Part shown: piece by piece, positions 62,745-64,000 of the stretch
How the letters are laid out: each line of letters starts with the position of its first letter
Numbering within the stretch: position 1 is the stretch's first letter
Assembly: GCA_032173965.1 (NCBI GenBank)
Contig: CM063288.1
Location: 12,752,501-12,816,500, forward strand
Length of the DNA: 64,000 nt
Direction: 5' to 3'
Origin: Sitta carolinensis
Taxonomy: Eukaryota > Chordata > Aves > Passeriformes > Sittidae
Notes under the pieces: generated by a model
Database searches by the model: none
The model's input: only the letters and a program-made list of their open reading frames with translations
What the model was told of the DNA's origin: nothing
Made by a program: the position numbers and the translations under genes

Positions 62745-64000
62745 GAAAAGAATTAAAATAGAATCAATATATTCCTTATAAAGAGTACAGGACATTCTTT
62801 ATATTTTGTTGAAAGTCATGTTTCAATTCAAGTTTTTCAAAATATTTTTGTTTAATTTTAATCTGAATGTTGAATAACCTTATCAAATCAGGAATATATA
62901 TACAGCTTTTAATATATAAAATAGTTATAAAGAGAGAGTAGACATTCTTTTGGCCAGTTCATATATAGAAACCAATACAATATATATTATAATAAAAATA
63001 AATATAGAAGTAATATTTTAGTCAATTTATATTTTCTGTATAAATATTTTATCTAATTCTATATAAATTAGTTTAAATTATACATGTATTTGTACAGACC
63101 ACATATATTATGTTATCTGAAAATTTATAGATGTGATTTGGTCATAGGAGTACCGAGTTTTTACATAGATGCAGTATTATTGCCTTATTTTTGGATCTCA
63201 TCCAACAAAAACCCCCATTTTTTTCAAATGTTGTCTACTTGGTTTTTCAGCTCAATGTTTTAATGGATACAAATGTGGCATGAATAGCTCACAAATGATT
63301 AATGGATTATATTTCAAGATATAAATAACAAAAGCAATTTTAAAAGCCATGATAGATTGTCTTTTTCATAAATGAAACCACTTTTGCTTTATGCACTGTG
63401 CTTTAGCAATTAAAAAAGTTATTGTACATTGGGAAAAATTGATATAAACTCGCATATATTAGAAAAAAAAGCAAATGAAATAACAAAATTGACTATACAA
63501 AGCTATTTGAATGAATTTTAAAATATACAGAGGATTCTGTAAGGAAGGGTTAATAAATCTAATTTGATTATATGAACCTTACAGACATTAGAATTATGTC
63601 AATAAACAAACAGGATAGATGCTTGAAAAAAATATGACTTTGAAGCTGTGAAGTCTCTGGATCCTCTTTGTATATCCTGAAGGATGCAGTGAAGGGCATT
63701 GCTGAAGGGATCAAATCACTCTCTCAGTCTAAGCAACCCTTGGCCACCTTACATCAATTTCAGGCCTGCCTGATAGAGTTATAGCAAATTTCTTTAGTGT
63801 AAAGTTCAAGTCAGAATAAGGCTCATAAAACTCTGGCATGCGTTCTTTTAGCATCTCAAAGCCGAAGTTAAAAGAAATATTTAAGCAAATAAGCTATGTT
63901 TGTTTTTCTAATATTCTTGAATTTGCTCAATAGTGTCACAGTCACTATTCTGTAGGAATGGTGTGATGGTAATGGAACATTAGTCATTTACACACAATTC
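62745..64000. other. Very AT-rich non-coding DNA
   Basis: The stretch 62860-63125 is almost entirely A and T, with many ATATAT and TATAAA words and no periodic repeat unit. From about 63640 the base composition returns to that of the rest of the window. There is no open frame of note. A scaffold/matrix attachment role is conceivable for such DNA but nothing here demonstrates it. Confidence 0.5.

Noticed and set aside
1..64000. Bacterial-type features: operons, ribosome binding sites, CRISPR arrays, insertion sequences, origins
   Set aside because: The window is vertebrate nuclear DNA; no regular spaced repeats or dense coding exist.

Overview
This window reads as vertebrate nuclear DNA, most likely from a bird and probably a songbird. 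It is AT-rich and CpG-poor, with no dense coding. Its recognisable mobile DNA is 5'-truncated CR1 LINE copies ending in short ATTCTGTG/ATTCTATG-type repeats, plus one solo LTR. I recognise that LTR from memory as an ERVL-type family that is common in passerines. No L1, Alu or B1/B2 SINE was seen. The host assignment is an inference from repeat content.

I found no protein-coding gene, coding exon or RNA gene that I can defend. The open reading frames are short (mostly 60-120 codons), overlap one another on both strands, and show no recognisable domain. The longest are explained by antisense reading of a CR1 copy (43092-43610, 172 codons), by a (AGGAG)n microsatellite (around 56790-57321, 111-148 codons), or by chance (59234-59710, 158 codons; 45451-45888, 145 codons). 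The window is best described as intergenic sequence or the inside of a very large intron.

Layout: 1-2.9 kb unique DNA; 2.9-3.6 kb CR1 copy A (+); 3.6-10.1 kb unique; 10.14-10.71 kb solo LTR (+); 10.7-33.2 kb unique AT-rich DNA with poly(A)/poly(T) tracts, two strong short palindromes and a few stretches that look like conserved non-coding sequence; 33.2-33.7 kb an isolated GC-rich block with a degenerate ~21-bp tandem repeat; 33.7-43.4 kb unique, with a paired octamer-like motif and hairpin at 35.15 kb and a second GC-richer patch at 37.5-37.9 kb; 43.4-43.9 kb CR1 copy B (+) with a perfect inverted repeat at its 5' junction; 47.8-48.15 kb CR1 copy C (+); 51.7-52.0 kb an older CR1 piece (-); 56.0-56.4 kb a GC-richer patch; 56.9-57.2 kb a long (AGGAG)n tract; 57.2-64 kb unique, ending in very AT-rich DNA.

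No new multi-gene biological system is evident. The items most worth a second look are the 33.2-33.7 kb block, the duplicated TTTGCTTATGCAAA motif with its hairpin at 35.15 kb, and the fold-back sequence at the CR1 copy B junction.
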